Counted from the first letter of the stretch, positions 1 through 11,264 are shown. The stretch: DNA of 64,000 nucleotides from Cladorhizidae sp. MBARI D1340-BT2 (GCA_028752905.1 JAQNBH010000133.1:110156-174155); one strand, 5' to 3'. Numbers and translations: made by a program. The notes: generated by a model from the sequence alone, not told the origin.

Positions 1-76
1 TCTAAGTCCAAATCACAATATTGAAGAAATATTGGCACCAGATCTGAGTCACCTCATAAACTAAAAGGATGTGGTA
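1..76. other. non-repetitive left edge of window
   Basis: A short A/T-rich stretch before the first satellite unit. It has no open frame of note and no clear match to the DNA that precedes the other 42-bp array near 16310, so the two arrays do not share a visible left junction. Confidence 0.5.
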
Positions 77-1676
77 CTAGCAACTGCACTGGCCCTAGCC
101 ATTGCCCTGGCCCTAACACTAGCAACTGCACTGGCCCTAGCCATTACCCTGGCCCTAACACTAGCAACTGCACTGGCCTAGTCATTACCCTGGCCCTCAC
201 ACTAGCAACTGCACTGGCCCTAGTCATTACCCTGGCCCTAACACTAGCAACTGCACTGGCCCTAGCCATTACCCTGGCCCTAACACTAGCAACTGCACTG
301 GCCCTAGCCATTACCCTGGCCCTAACACTAGCAACTGCACTGGCCCTAGTCATTCCCCTGGCCCTCACACTAGCAACTGCACTGGCCCTAGTCATTACCC
401 TGGCCCTAACACTAGCAACTGCACTGGCCCTAGCCATTACCCTGGCCCTAACACTAGCAACTGCACTGGCCCTAGTCATTACCCTGGCCCTCACACTAGC
501 AACTGCACTGGCCCTAGTCATTACCCTGGCCCTAACACTAGCAACTGCACTGGCCCTAGCCATTACCCTGGCCCTAACACTAGCAACTGCACTGGCCCTA
601 GCCATTACCCTGGCCCTAACACTAGCAACTGCACTGGCCCTAGTCATTACCCTGGCCCTCACACTAGCAACTGCACTGGCCCTAGTCATTACCCTGGCCC
701 TAACACTAGCAACTGCACTGGCCCTAGCCATTACCCTGGCCCTAACACTAGCAACTGCACTGGCCCTAGCCATTACCCTGGCCCTAACACTAGCAACTGC
801 ACTGGCCCTAGTCATTACCCTGGCCCTCACACTAGCAACTGCACTGGCCCTAGTCATTACCCTGGCCCTAACACTAGCAACTGCACTGGCCCTAGCCATT
901 ACCCTGGCCCTAACACTAGCAACTGCACTGGCCCTAGTCATTACCCTGGCCCTCACACTAGCAACTGCACTGGCCCTAGTCATTACCCTGGCCCTAACAC
1001 TAGCAACTACACTGGCCCTAGCCATTACCCTGGCCCTAACACTAGCAACTGCACTGGCCCTAGCCATTACCCTGGCCCTAACACTAGCAACTGCACTGGC
1101 CCTAGTCATTACCCTGGCCCTCACACTAGCAACTGCACTGGCCCTAGTCATTACCCTGGCCCTAACACTAGCAACTGCACTGGCCCTAGCCATTACCCTG
1201 GCCCTAACACTAGCAACTGCACTGGCCCTAGCCATTACCCTGGCCCTAACACTAGCAACTGCACTGGCCCTAGTCATTACCCTGGCCCTCACACTAGCAA
1301 CTGCACTGGCCCTAGTCATTACCCTGGCCCTAACACTAGCAACTGCACTGGCCCTAGCCATTACCCTGGACCTAACACTAGCAACTGCACTGGCCCTAGT
1401 CATTACCCTGGCCCTCACACTAGCAACTGCACTGGCCCTAGTCATTACCCTGGCCCTAACACTAGCAACTGCACTGGCCCTAGCCATTGCCCTGGCCATA
1501 ACACTAGCAACTGCACCGGCCCTAGTCATTACCCTGGCCCTAACACTAGCAACTGCACTGGCCCTAGCCATTACCTGGCTCTAACACTAGCAACTGCACT
1601 GGCCCTAGTCATTACCCTGGCCCTAACACTAGCAACTGCACTGGCCCTAGCCATTACCCTGGCCCTAACACTAGCA
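77..1676. repeat. 42-bp satellite array, copy I (about 38 units)
   Basis: Head-to-tail 42-bp units, each made of an 18-bp part (CCCTAGCCATTACCCTGG) followed by a 24-bp part beginning CCCTAACACTAGC. Units differ at a few fixed sites: AGCCATT or AGTCATT, and CCCTAACAC or CCCTCACAC. The CTCAC variant occurs at 196, 364, 490, 658, 826, 952, 1120, 1288 and 1414, so spacing runs 168, 126, 168 and repeats exactly every 462 bp (11 units). A few units near the right end carry small indels (around 1574). The long minus-strand open frame here is a by-product of a unit length divisible by three. Confidence 0.97.
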
Positions 1677-2019
1677 CATGCTCACGTGTGTAGCACATCT
1701 GCACATCAACCAGCACCTGAGCTATCCCACATGGAGCACACCATGCTCACGCATGCTCAATGATGCCCCATGGAGGAGCTGAGTCAGGTGAGGTGGACAT
1801 CTTACAAGTGTGTGGAGTACTAGCATACCTGACCTCAGCATCAAGGATGTGCTAATTATGTTATATTAATGTAGATTAGTGTCGACACACAACAAAGGAT
1901 GCAAAATTCTCTAGTACAGTATATCACATGTTCTATGAGGCTGGCCTAGTGTGGCCTCCCAGACAATACTCCAGCAGCAGTTCCTACAGCCCTAGGCACT
2001 GCCCTGGCACTAACAAGGA
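1677..2019. repeat. block A, copy I (segmental duplicate)
   Basis: Non-tandem sequence that starts where the 42-bp array stops (ACTAGCACATGCTCACGTG) and recurs at 10365 and 30296. It includes a GAGCTATCCCACATGGAGCA segment, the GAGTCAGGTGAGGTGGACAT segment, and GTACTAGCATACCTGACCTC near 1818, which is the empty-site equivalent of the piggyBac-like insertion at 30450. No coding signal is seen. Confidence 0.9.
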
Positions 2020-2327
2020 GGTGGCCATAGCTCTATGGGGACACACACTGGACCAACACCACACTGGGTGGAGGCATGTTGAAGCAGATGGCCATAGCTC
2101 TATGGGGACACACACTGGACCAACACCACACTGGGTGGAGGCAGGTTGAAGTAGGTGGCCATATCTATGGGAACACACACTGGACCAACACCACACTGGG
2201 TGGAGGCAGGTTGAAGTAGGTGGCCATAGCTCTATGGGAACACACACTGGACCAACACCACACTGGGTGGAGGCAGGTTGAAGTAGGTGGCCATAGCTCT
2301 ATGGGGACACACACTGGACCAACAACA
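2020..2327. repeat. 67-bp minisatellite, copy I (about 4.6 units)
   Basis: Units contain GGTGGCCATAGCTCTATGGG, a segment reading ACACACTGGACCAACACCAC, and GGGTGGAGGCAGGTTGAAG. CTCTATGGG starts at 2031, 2098, 2230 and 2297, which gives the 67-bp period; the unit near 2164 has lost a few bases. The same minisatellite ends block A in all three copies. As 67 is not a multiple of three, frames close quickly, unlike in the satellites. Confidence 0.95.
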
Positions 2328-4935
2328 GCCGTAACCCTAGTCATTATCCAAGCCCTGGCCATAGTCATTGTCCAAGCCCTGACCCTAGTCATTGTCCAAG
2401 CCCTAACCTTAGTCATTGTACAAGCCCTAACCCTAGTCATGGTCCAAGCCCTAACCCTAGTCATTGTCCAAGTCCTAACCCTAGTCATTGTCCAAGCCCT
2501 AACTCTAGTCATTGTCCAAGCCCTAACCCTAGTCATTGTCCAAGCCCTAACCCTAGTCATTGTCCAAGCCCTAACCCTAGTCATTGTCCAAGCCCTAACC
2601 CTAGTCATTGCCTAGGCCCTAACCCTAGTCATTGTCCAAGCCCTAACCCTAGTCATGGTCCAAGCCCTAACCCTAGCCATGGTCCAAGCCCTTACCCTAG
2701 TCATTGTCCAAGCCGTAACCCTAGTCATTGTCCAAGTCCTAACCCTAGTCATTGTCCAAGCCCTAACCCTAGTCATGGTCCAAGTCCTAACCCTAGTCAT
2801 TGTCCAAGCCCTAACCCTAGTCATTGTCCAAGCCCTAACCCTAGTCATTGTCCAAGTCCTAACCCTAGTCATTGTTCATGCCCTAACCCTAGTCATGGTC
2901 CAAGCCCTGACCCTAGTCATTGTCCAAGCCCTAACCCTAGTCATTGTCCAAGCCCTAACCCTAGTCATGGTCCAAGCCCTAACCCTAGTCATTGTCCAAG
3001 CCCTAACCCTAGTCATTGTCCAAGCCCTAACCCTAGTCATGGTCCAAGCCCGAACCCTAGTCATTGTCCTTGCCCTAACCCTAGTCATGGTCCAAGCCCT
3101 AACCCTAGTCATTGTCCAAGCCCTAACCCTAGTCATGGTCCAAGCCCTAACCCTAGTCATTGTCCAAGCCCTAACCCTAGTCATTGTCCAAGCCCTAACC
3201 CTAGTCATTGTCCAAGTCCTAACCCTAGTCATTGTCCAAGCCCTAACCCTAGTCATTGTCCAAGCCCTAACCCTAGTCATGGTCCAAGCCCTAACCCTAG
3301 TCATTGTCCAAGCCCTAACCCTAGTCATTGTCCAAGGCCTAACCCTAGTCATTGTCCAAGTCCTAACCCTAGTCATTGTCCAATCCCTAACCCTAGTCAT
3401 TGTCCAAGCCCTTACCCTAGTCATGGTCCAAGCCCTAACCCTAGTCATTGTCCAAGCCCTAACCCTAGTCATTGTCAAAGCCCTAACCCTAGTCATTGTC
3501 CAAGTCCTAACCCTAGTCATTGTCCAAGCCCTAACCCTAGTCATTGTCCAAGCCCTAACCCTAGTCATTGTCCAAGCTCTAACCCTAGTCATGGTCCAAG
3601 CCCTAACCCTAGTCATTGTCCAAGTCCTGGCTCTAGTCATTGTCCAAGCCCTAACCCTAGTCATTGTCCAAGTCCTAACCCTAGTCATTGTCCAAGCCCT
3701 AACCCTAGTCATTGTCCAAGCCCTAACCCTAGTCATGGTCCAAGCCCTAACCCTAGTCATTGTCCAAGCCCTAACCCTAGTCATTGTCCAAGCCCTAACC
3801 CTAGTCATGGTCCAAGCCCTAACCCTAGTCATTGTCCAAGCCCTAACCCAAGTCATGGTCCAAGCCCTAACCCTAGTCATGGTCCAAGCCCTAACCCTAG
3901 TCATTGTCCAAGCCCTAACCCTAGCCATGGTCCAAGCCCTAACCCTAGTCATTGTCCAAGCCCTAACCCTAGTCATTGTCCAAGCCCTAACCCTAGTCAT
4001 GGTCCAAGCCTAGTCATTGTCCAAGCCCTAACCCTAGCCATGGTCCAAGCCCTAACCCTAGTCATTGTCCAAGCCCTAACCCTAGTCATGGTCCAAGCCC
4101 TAACCCTAGTCATGGTCCAAGCCCTAACCCTAGTCATTGTCCAAGCCCTAACCCTAGTCATGGTCCAAGCCCTAACCCTAGTCATTGTCCAAGCCCTAAC
4201 CCTAGTCATTGTCCAAGCCCTAACCCTAGTCATTGTCCAAGTCCTAACCCTAGTCATTGTCCAAGCCCTAACCCTAGTCATTGTCCAAGCCCTTACCCTA
4301 GTCATGGTCCAAGCCCTAACCCTAGTCATTGTCCAAGCCCTAACCCTAGTCATTGTCCAAGCCCTAACCCTAGTCATGGTCCAAGCCCTAACCCTAGTCA
4401 TGGTCCAAGCCCTAACCCTAGTCAATGTCCAAGCCCTAACCCTAGTCATTGTCCAAGCCCTAACCCTAGTCATTGTCCAAGCCCTAACCCTAGTCATTGT
4501 CCAAGTCCTAACCCTAGTCATTGTCCAAGCCCTAACCCTAGTCATTGTCCAAGCCCTTACCCTAGTCATGGTCCAAGCCCTAACCCTAGTCATTGTCCAA
4601 GCCCTAACCCTAGTCATTGTCCAAGCCCTAACCCTAGTCATTGTCCAAGCCCTAACCCTAGTCATTGTCCAAGCCCTAACCCTAGTCATTGTCCAAGCCC
4701 TAACCCTAGTCATTGTCCAAGCCCTAACCCTAGTCATTGCCCAGGCCCTAACCCTAGTCATTGTCCAAGCCCTAACCCTAGTCATGGTCCAAGCCCTAAC
4801 CCTAGCCATGGTCCAAGCCCTAACCCTAGTCATTGTCCAAGCCCTAACCCTAGTCATTGTCCAAGCCCTAACCCTAGTCATTGTCCAAGCCCTAACCCTA
4901 GTCATTGTCCAAGCCCTAACCCTAGTCATTGTCCA
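2328..4935. repeat. 24-bp satellite array, copy I (about 108 units)
   Basis: Tandem units made of CCCTAACCCTAG followed by TCATTGTCCAAG, with a common TCATGGTCCAAG variant. Each unit holds one and a half telomere-like CCCTAA words, so the minus strand carries two GGG runs per unit. The array follows directly on the 67-bp minisatellite; block B, present at this point in the other two copies, is absent here. A unit near 4012 has lost about 9 bp. The array ends in TCATTGTCCAACAGTATTAG and leads into block C. Confidence 0.97.
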
Positions 4936-5130
4936 ACAGTATTAGACAATTCTTTTTTAATCCCAAAAATATATTCTAATCTTTGTCCTTCGCCATTCAC
5001 TACCTTCACTATTATACTAACTGCATTTCAAGCTTTAGCTCATTATTGTCAACCATTCTTGAGTTACGATACTTTTAGCCGCCCACTTCATTGCATACAT
5101 GTACCTCTCCAGAAATGAATAAGTGGGCAA
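4936..5130. repeat. block C, copy I (segmental duplicate)
   Basis: Single-copy-looking DNA that matches 14753-14927 over its length, for example ATTCTAATCTTTGTCCTTC, the ACTAACTGCATTTCAAGCTT segment, and GAGTTACGATACTT followed by AGCCGCCCACTTCATTGC. It follows a 24- or 30-bp satellite and precedes a foldback element in both places. No open frame of note. Confidence 0.88.
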
Positions 5131-5345
5131 AGTGTTAAACTACTGTGATTATACCACTTTGGACCTCCATTGATTCTGCACACTTCACTGTATGGACTTG
5201 ATATATAGCTCAATAGATAGGTCTCTCTGTGTGCTCCCTCTTGATACTAAAACTCTTTATGGAGCTATACCCATGCAACATGTTTTAGTCAAGAGAGAGC
5301 TATATATCAAGTCCATACCATGAAGTGTGCAGAATCTATGACACA
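5131..5345. mobile_element. short (internally deleted) foldback/MITE-like element
   Basis: The arms 5173-5211 and 5297-5335 are 39 bp each and are inverted copies with two mismatches; each contains TATGGACTTGAT or its complement. Weaker pairing continues inward (CTCTTGATACTAAAAC against GTTTTAGTCAAGAG). The same arms bound the 1.38-kb element at 14928-16308, so this is a deletion derivative with the core removed. No transposase and no convincing target-site duplication are visible. The right arm runs straight into the 39-bp satellite. Confidence 0.75.
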
Positions 5346-7066
5346 CCCCTCATGCCCTCACTAGAAGATTATTCACTAGACACACCCACCATGCCCTCAC
5401 TAGAAGATTATTCACTAGACACACCCATCATGCCCTCACTAGAAGATTATTCACTAGACACACCCATCATGCCCTCACTAGAAGATTATTCACTAGACAC
5501 ACCCATCATGCCCTCACTAGAAGATTATTCACTAGACACACCCACCATGCCCTCACTAGTAGATTATTCACTAGACACACCCACCATGCCCTCACTAGAA
5601 GATTATTCACTAGACACACCCATCATGCCCTCACTAGAAGATTATTCACTAGACACACCCATCATGCCCTCACTAGAAGATTATTCACTAGACACACCCA
5701 CCATGCCCTCACTAGAAGATTATTCACTAGACACACCTATCATGCCCTCACTAGAAGATTATTCACTAGACACACCCACCATGCCCTCACTAGAAGATTA
5801 TTCACTAGACACACCCATCATGCCCTCACTAGAAGATTATTCACTAGACACACCCATCATGCCCTCACTAGAAGATTATTCACTAGACACACCCATCATG
5901 CCCTCACTAGAAGATTATTCACTAGACACACCCACCATGCCCTCACTAGAAGATTATTCACTAGACACACCCACCATGCCCTCACTAGAAGATTATTCAC
6001 TAGACACACCCATCATGCCCTCACTAGAAGATTATTCACTAGACACATCCATCATGCCCTCACTAGAAGATTATTCACTAGACACACCCACCATGCCGCC
6101 CTCACTAGAAGATTATTCACTAGACACACCCATCATGCCCTCACTAGAAGATTATTCACTAGACACACCCACCATGCCCTCACTAGAAGATTATTCACTA
6201 GACACACCCACCATGCCCTCACTAGAAGATTATTCACTAGACACACCCATCATGCCCTCACTAGAAGATTATTCACTAGACACACCCACCATGCCCTCAC
6301 TAGTAGATTATTCACTAGACACACCCATCATGCCCTCACTAGAAGATTATTCACTGGACACACCCACCATGCCCTCACTAGAAGATTATTCACTAGACAC
6401 ACCCACCATGCCCTCACTAGAAGATTATTCACTAGACACACCCATCATGCCCTCACTAGAAGATTATTCACTAGACACACCCACCATGCCCTCACTAGAA
6501 GATTATTCACTAGACACACCCATCATGCCCTCACTAGAAGATTATTCACTAGACACACCCACCATGCCCTCACTAGAAGATTATTCACTAGACACACCCA
6601 CCATGCCCTCACTAGAAGATTATTCACTAGACACACCCACCATGCCCTCACTAGAAGATTATTCACTAGACACACCCATCATGCCCTCACTAGAAGATTA
6701 TTCACTAGACACATCCATCATGCCCTCACTAGAAGATTATTCACTAGACACATCCATCATGCCCTCACTAGAAGATTATTCACTAGACACACCCATCATG
6801 CCCTCACTAGAAGATTATTCACTAGACACACCCATCATGCCCTCACTAGAAGATTATTCACTAGACACACCCACCATGCCCTCACTAGAAGATTATTCAC
6901 TAGACACACCCATCATGCCCTCACTAGAAGATTATTCACTAGACACATCCATCATGCCCTCACTAGAAGATTATTCACTAGACACACCCACCATGCCCTC
7001 ACTAGAAGATTATTCACTAGACACACCCACCATGCCCTCACTAGAAGATTATTCACTAGACACACA
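5346..7066. repeat. 39-bp satellite array (about 44 units)
   Basis: Units read CACTAGAAGATTATTCACT then AGACACACCCAYCATGCCCT, where the variable base gives ACC or ATC. Read on the plus strand, each unit would encode a 13-residue word PSLEDYSLDTPTM with T/I, P/S and E/V variants. Substitutions between units are mostly amino-acid changing, which argues against selection on a protein. The only clear indel is a 3-bp insertion near 6096. The frame continues to 7184 in unrelated DNA. I read it as a satellite; an expressed repeat protein is possible but unsupported. Confidence 0.95.
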
Positions 7067-7513
7067 CATCCGTTCCAACCCTTCCGATTTTTGGGGGAGT
7101 CTCCCGAATTTGGACCCAATCTCCCGATCTCCCGATTTTCATAAAATTCTCCCGATTTTTAAAAATCCAGAGACTAGCAGCTAACAGAAATCCACAAATT
7201 CATAGACTATCACAAATCCTACAGACTGCTGTTCTTTCCTCACAATCACCGCGACCGTGGCAGTTGTATGCGGACTTTGAACCCTGGAGGAAATTAAAAA
7301 TGGCACTAAGAGACTAAGAGAAAGCGGAAGTTCAAGTAGCGAGGAAGAAACGGAATTAGAAATCAGCTGTTAGTGTTAGTAGTGTCTCTTCTTTTAAACA
7401 AAGAAAGAAGAAATATAAAAAACAAGATAGAGCAAAGATTGGGTGAGTAAATATCCCTTTCTGATCGGCTCTTATGCCGAGTTGAGCCAATGTTGCTGTT
7501 CCGTTATACATGT
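7067..7513. other. spacer with decayed element-like and exon-like sequence
   Basis: CGTTCCAACCC (7071-7081) is inverted at 10354-10364, so the 3.3 kb between may be one inserted unit. Next comes a run of four or five CTCCCGA words (7098-7160). At about 7310-7445 there are frame fragments rich in serine, glutamate and lysine, including KQRKKKYKKQDRAKI, ending just before a splice-donor-like GGTGAGTAAA near 7442. The frame is broken upstream by stops, so this is at best a decayed exon. I do not recognise it. Confidence 0.35.
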
Positions 7514-8123
7514 ATATATATACTATTCCTATTGATTTTGCTACCTATATATATATATATATATATATATACTATTCCTATTGATTTTGCTACCTATATA
7601 TATATATATATATATACTATTCCTATTGATTTTCCTACCTATATATATATATATATATATATACTATTCCTATTGATTTTGCTACCTATATATATATATA
7701 TATATATATATATACTATTCCTATTGATTTTGCTACCTATATATATATATATATATATATATATACTATTCCTATTGATTTTCCTACCTATATATATATA
7801 TATATATATATATATACTATTCCTATTGATTTTGCTACCTATATATATATATATATATATACTATTCCTATTGATTTTGCTACCTATATATATATATATA
7901 TATATACTATTCCTATTGATTTTGCTACCTATATATATATATATATATATATATACTATTCCTATTGATTTTGCTACCTATATATATATATATATATATA
8001 TATATACTATTCCTATTGATTTTGCTACCTATATATATATATATATATATACTATTCCTATTGATTTTGCTACCTATATATATATATATATATATATACA
8101 CACTATTCCTATTGATTTTGCTA

Positions 8124-8156
<33 letters not shown>

Positions 8157-8903
8157 TATTCCTATTGATTTTGCTACCTATATATATATATATATATATA
8201 TATACTATTCCTATTGATTTTGCTACCTATATATATATATATATATATACTATTCCTATTGATTTTGCTACCTATATATATATATATATATATATATACT
8301 ATTCCTATTGATTTTGCTACCTATATATATATATATATTATTATATATATACTATTCCTATTGATTTTGCTACCTATATATATATATATATATACTATTC
8401 CTATTGATTTTGCTACCTATATATATATATATATATATATATATACTATTCCTATTGATTTTGCTACCTATATATATATATATATATATATACTATTCCT
8501 ATTGATTTTGCTACCTATATATATATATATATATATACTATTCCTATTGATTTTGCTACCTATATATATATATATACAGTATATATATATATACTATTCC
8601 TATTGATTTTGCTACCTATATATATATATATATATATATACTATTCCTATTGATTTTGCTACCTATATATATATATATACTATTCCTATTGATTTTGCTA
8701 CCTATATATATATATATATATATATATACTATTCCTATTGATTTTGCTACCTATATATATATATATATATATACTATTCCTATTGATTTTGCTACCTATA
8801 TATATATATATATATACTATTCCTATTGATTTTGCTACCTATATATATATATATATATATATATACTATATATATATATATACTATTCCTATTGATTTTG
8901 CTA

Positions 8904-8942
<39 letters not shown>

Positions 8943-8962
8943 TATTCCTATTGATTTTGCTA

Positions 8963-9005
<43 letters not shown>

Positions 9006-9025
9006 TATTCCTATTGATTTTGCTA

Positions 9026-9062
<37 letters not shown>

Positions 9063-9174
9063 TATTCCTATTGATTTTGCTACCTATATATATATATATA
9101 TATATACTATTCCTATTGATTTTGCTACCTATATATATATATATATATATATACTATTCCTATTGATTTTGCTA

Positions 9175-9207
<33 letters not shown>

Positions 9208-9272
9208 TATTCCTATTGATTTTGCTACCTATATATATATATATATATATACTATTCCTATTGATTTTGCTA

Positions 9273-9305
<33 letters not shown>

Positions 9306-9588
9306 TATTCCTATTGATTTTGCTACCTATATATATATATATATATATATATACTATTCCTATTGATTTTGCTACCTATATATATATATATATATATACT
9401 ATTCCTATTGATTTTGCTACCTATATATATATATATATATATATATACTATTCCTATTGATTTTGCTACCTATATATATATATATATATATATATACTAT
9501 TCCTATTGATTTTGCTACCTATATATATATATATATATATACTATTCCTATTGATTTTGCTACCTATATATATATATATATATATACT
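7514..9588. repeat. composite (TA)n minisatellite with 23-bp conserved core (about 42 units)
   Basis: A fixed core made of CTATTCCTATTGATTTTGC plus TACC is repeated about 42 times, separated by (TA)n runs of roughly 16 to 40 bp, so the period varies from about 40 to 65 bp. Two early cores (near 7620 and 7772) read TTTTCCTACC. Some spacers are interrupted (near 8338, 8578 and 8867). The (TA)n runs are self-complementary and could extrude as hairpins. Short open frames here are artefacts. Confidence 0.96.
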
Positions 9589-9668
9589 GCTGTTGCTGTT
9601 ATATTTCATTGATTTTATTCTAGTTGGATGAAGTGAATTTTATCATTATATTTCACTTTTTATGAATA

Positions 9669-10237
9669 CCGTATTCACTCGAATAGAAGTCGCGACTTGT
9701 ACTTATTTCAGCCAAATCAAGTTGCTATCTTCAAGCAATGCGCTTGCGCAGTGCCAAGCCAGTGTGCTATTGTGCTGACGCAATTTTTGTGTGCGTCATT
9801 GTGGTTGTGATTGTTTCATTTCAAACATTGAGCAGGTAGTAGGTAGTAGTTAGCTGGCTAGAGAATTGCTATCGTTATCTATAATGTTATCTACAATGAG
9901 TTCGTTATGTTCGATCTGTTCTTCATCCTTTTCGTCCAGGGAAGCAAATGGATCTTCTCCACCGCTGCCACTTCCTTCCAACAGCTGGCGAGTAGCTTGT
10001 GTAATGGCTGGGATAGCTAAAGCTGCTACTTTATCGACTTTTGAGGCATTAAATTTCTCCATCTTCAGACCCGTCCACCTTCACAGTGATGCCACAAGCA
10101 CGGAATGATTTCTTGATCAACTCGGCAGACAAGCTATCTTAGCTAATGATAAACAACTGCACGTGAGCAAGAGCGGTGGTGTAATTAACTAGGTGTGAAT
10201 GCAGCTTTCAGAGCGACTTCTATTCAAGTGAATAAGG
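9669..10237 (-). mobile_element. non-autonomous pogo-like (Tc1/mariner superfamily) element
   Basis: The element is bounded by TA dinucleotides at 9667-9668 and 10238-10239, consistent with a TA target-site duplication. Counting those TAs, the inverted repeats 9667-9693 and 10213-10239 differ at 2 of 27 positions. The 569-bp body keeps a minus-strand fragment that resembles a transposase C-terminus (separate entry). It is far too short to encode a full transposase, so any movement would have needed an enzyme supplied in trans. The family assignment rests on TA boundaries, TIR ends and the peptide, and is an inference. Confidence 0.7.
9850..10138 (-). pseudogene. remnant of transposase C-terminus (pogo-like), frame-broken
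   Basis: On the minus strand, 10138 down to 10049 gives a 29-residue open segment containing AELIKKSFRACGI and then VDGSEDGE before a stop. The pattern 'I.KSF..CGI....DGSED' is characteristic of the C-terminal end of pogo/Tigger/Jerky-type DDE transposases. In an overlapping frame, 10062 down to 9850 encodes 70 residues, starting MEKFNASKVDK and ending in an acidic tail with DPFASLDEKDEEQ; this may be the original tail after a frameshift. The catalytic core and DNA-binding domains are absent, so it cannot be functional. Its position inside TA-flanked inverted repeats fits a deletion derivative. The 70-residue frame could instead be chance. Confidence 0.5.
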
Positions 10238-10364
10238 TATTTACATTTTTTCCTATAACTATAACTATATAGCTATACACAAGAATTGGGAGAAATCTAC
10301 CTAATTTAAGCAAAATCTAATTTAGGCGAAGGTTCCCTAATTTTCATCTCTGGGGGTTGGAACG
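10238..10364. other. short spacer between pogo-like relic and block A
   Basis: A/T-rich DNA with a repeated TAATTTA/TAATTTT motif. It ends in GGGTTGGAACG (10354-10364), the inverted partner of 7071-7081. Nothing coding is visible. Block A resumes immediately to the right, lacking its first few dozen bases compared with copies I and III. Confidence 0.4.
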
Positions 10365-10680
10365 TCTGCACACCTCCGCACATCAACCAGCACCAGAGCT
10401 ATCCCACATGGAGCACACCATGCTCACGCATGCTCAATGATGGTCCATGCTGAAGCTGAGTCAGGTGAGGTGGACATCTTACAAGTGTGTGGAGTACTAG
10501 CATACCTGACCTCAGCATAAAGGATGTGCTAATTAAGTAATAGTAGTGTAAACCCACCACAAAGGATGCTAACTTCTCGAGTAAACCACATGTTCTATGA
10601 GGCTGGCCTAGTGTGGCCTCCCACACAACACTCCAGCAGCAGTTCCTACAGCCCTAGGCACTGCCCGGCACTAACTAGGA
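10365..10680. repeat. block A, copy II (segmental duplicate)
   Basis: Matches 1690-2019 and the two halves 30310-30449 and 31419-31580. It reads CATACCTGACCTCAGCATAA near 10500, so the piggyBac-like element found in copy III is absent. Here block A is preceded by the 7071-10364 insertion rather than by a 42-bp array. The frames across 10399-10626 have no recognisable protein features. Confidence 0.9.
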
Positions 10681-11264
10681 GGTGGCCATAGCTCTATGGG
10701 GACACACACTGGACCAACACCACACTGGGTGGAGGCAGGTTGAAGTAAGTGGCCATAGCTCTATGGGGACACACACTGGACCAACACCACACTGGGAAGA
10801 GGCAGGTTGATGAAGTAGGTGACCATAGCTCTATGGGGACACACACTGGACCAACACCACACTGGGTGGAGGCAGGTTGAAGTAGGTGGCCATAGCTCTA
10901 TGGGGACACACACTGGACCAACACCACACTGGGTGGAGGCAGGTTGAAGTAGGTGGCCATAGCTCTATGGGGAAACACACTGGACCAACACTACACTGGG
11001 TGGAGGCAGGTTGAAGCAGGTGACCATAGCTCTATGGGGACACACCCTGGACCGACACCACACTGGGTGGAGGCAGGTTGAAGTAGGTGGCCATAGCTCT
11101 ACATGGGGACACACCCTGGACCAACACTACACTGGGTGGAGGCAGGTTGAAGTAGGTGGCCATAGCTCTAAGGGGGCACACACTGGACCAACACCACACT
11201 GGGTGGAGGCAGGTTGAAGTAGGTGGCCATAGCTCTATGGGGACACACACTGGACCAACACCAC
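10681..11264. repeat. 67-bp minisatellite, copy II (about 8.7 units)
   Basis: Same unit as at 2020-2327 but with roughly twice the copy number, so this minisatellite has expanded or contracted after cassette duplication. Some units carry small changes: an extra 3 bp (TGA) near 10810, an extra CA-containing insertion near 11101, and AAGGGGGC in place of ATGGGGAC near 11169. Confidence 0.95.

Noticed and set aside
1984..2247. Short frames with STCLHPVWCWSSVC-type repeats in the 67-bp minisatellites
   Set aside because: Artefacts of the repeat; the unit length of 67 bp closes or shifts the frame between units.
7490..9166. Hydrophobic [15 protein letters not shown] frames that mimic membrane proteins
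   Set aside because: Pure translation of the (TA)n minisatellite and its core; spacer lengths shift the frame repeatedly.
7514..9588. Regular repeat-spacer layout suggestive of a CRISPR array
   Set aside because: Spacers are all (TA)n of varying length with no unique content, there are no cas genes, and the context is eukaryotic.
10399..10626. 75-codon minus-strand frame in block A
   Set aside because: No recognisable motif, and it is within a duplicated block where the paralogues do not keep the frame.
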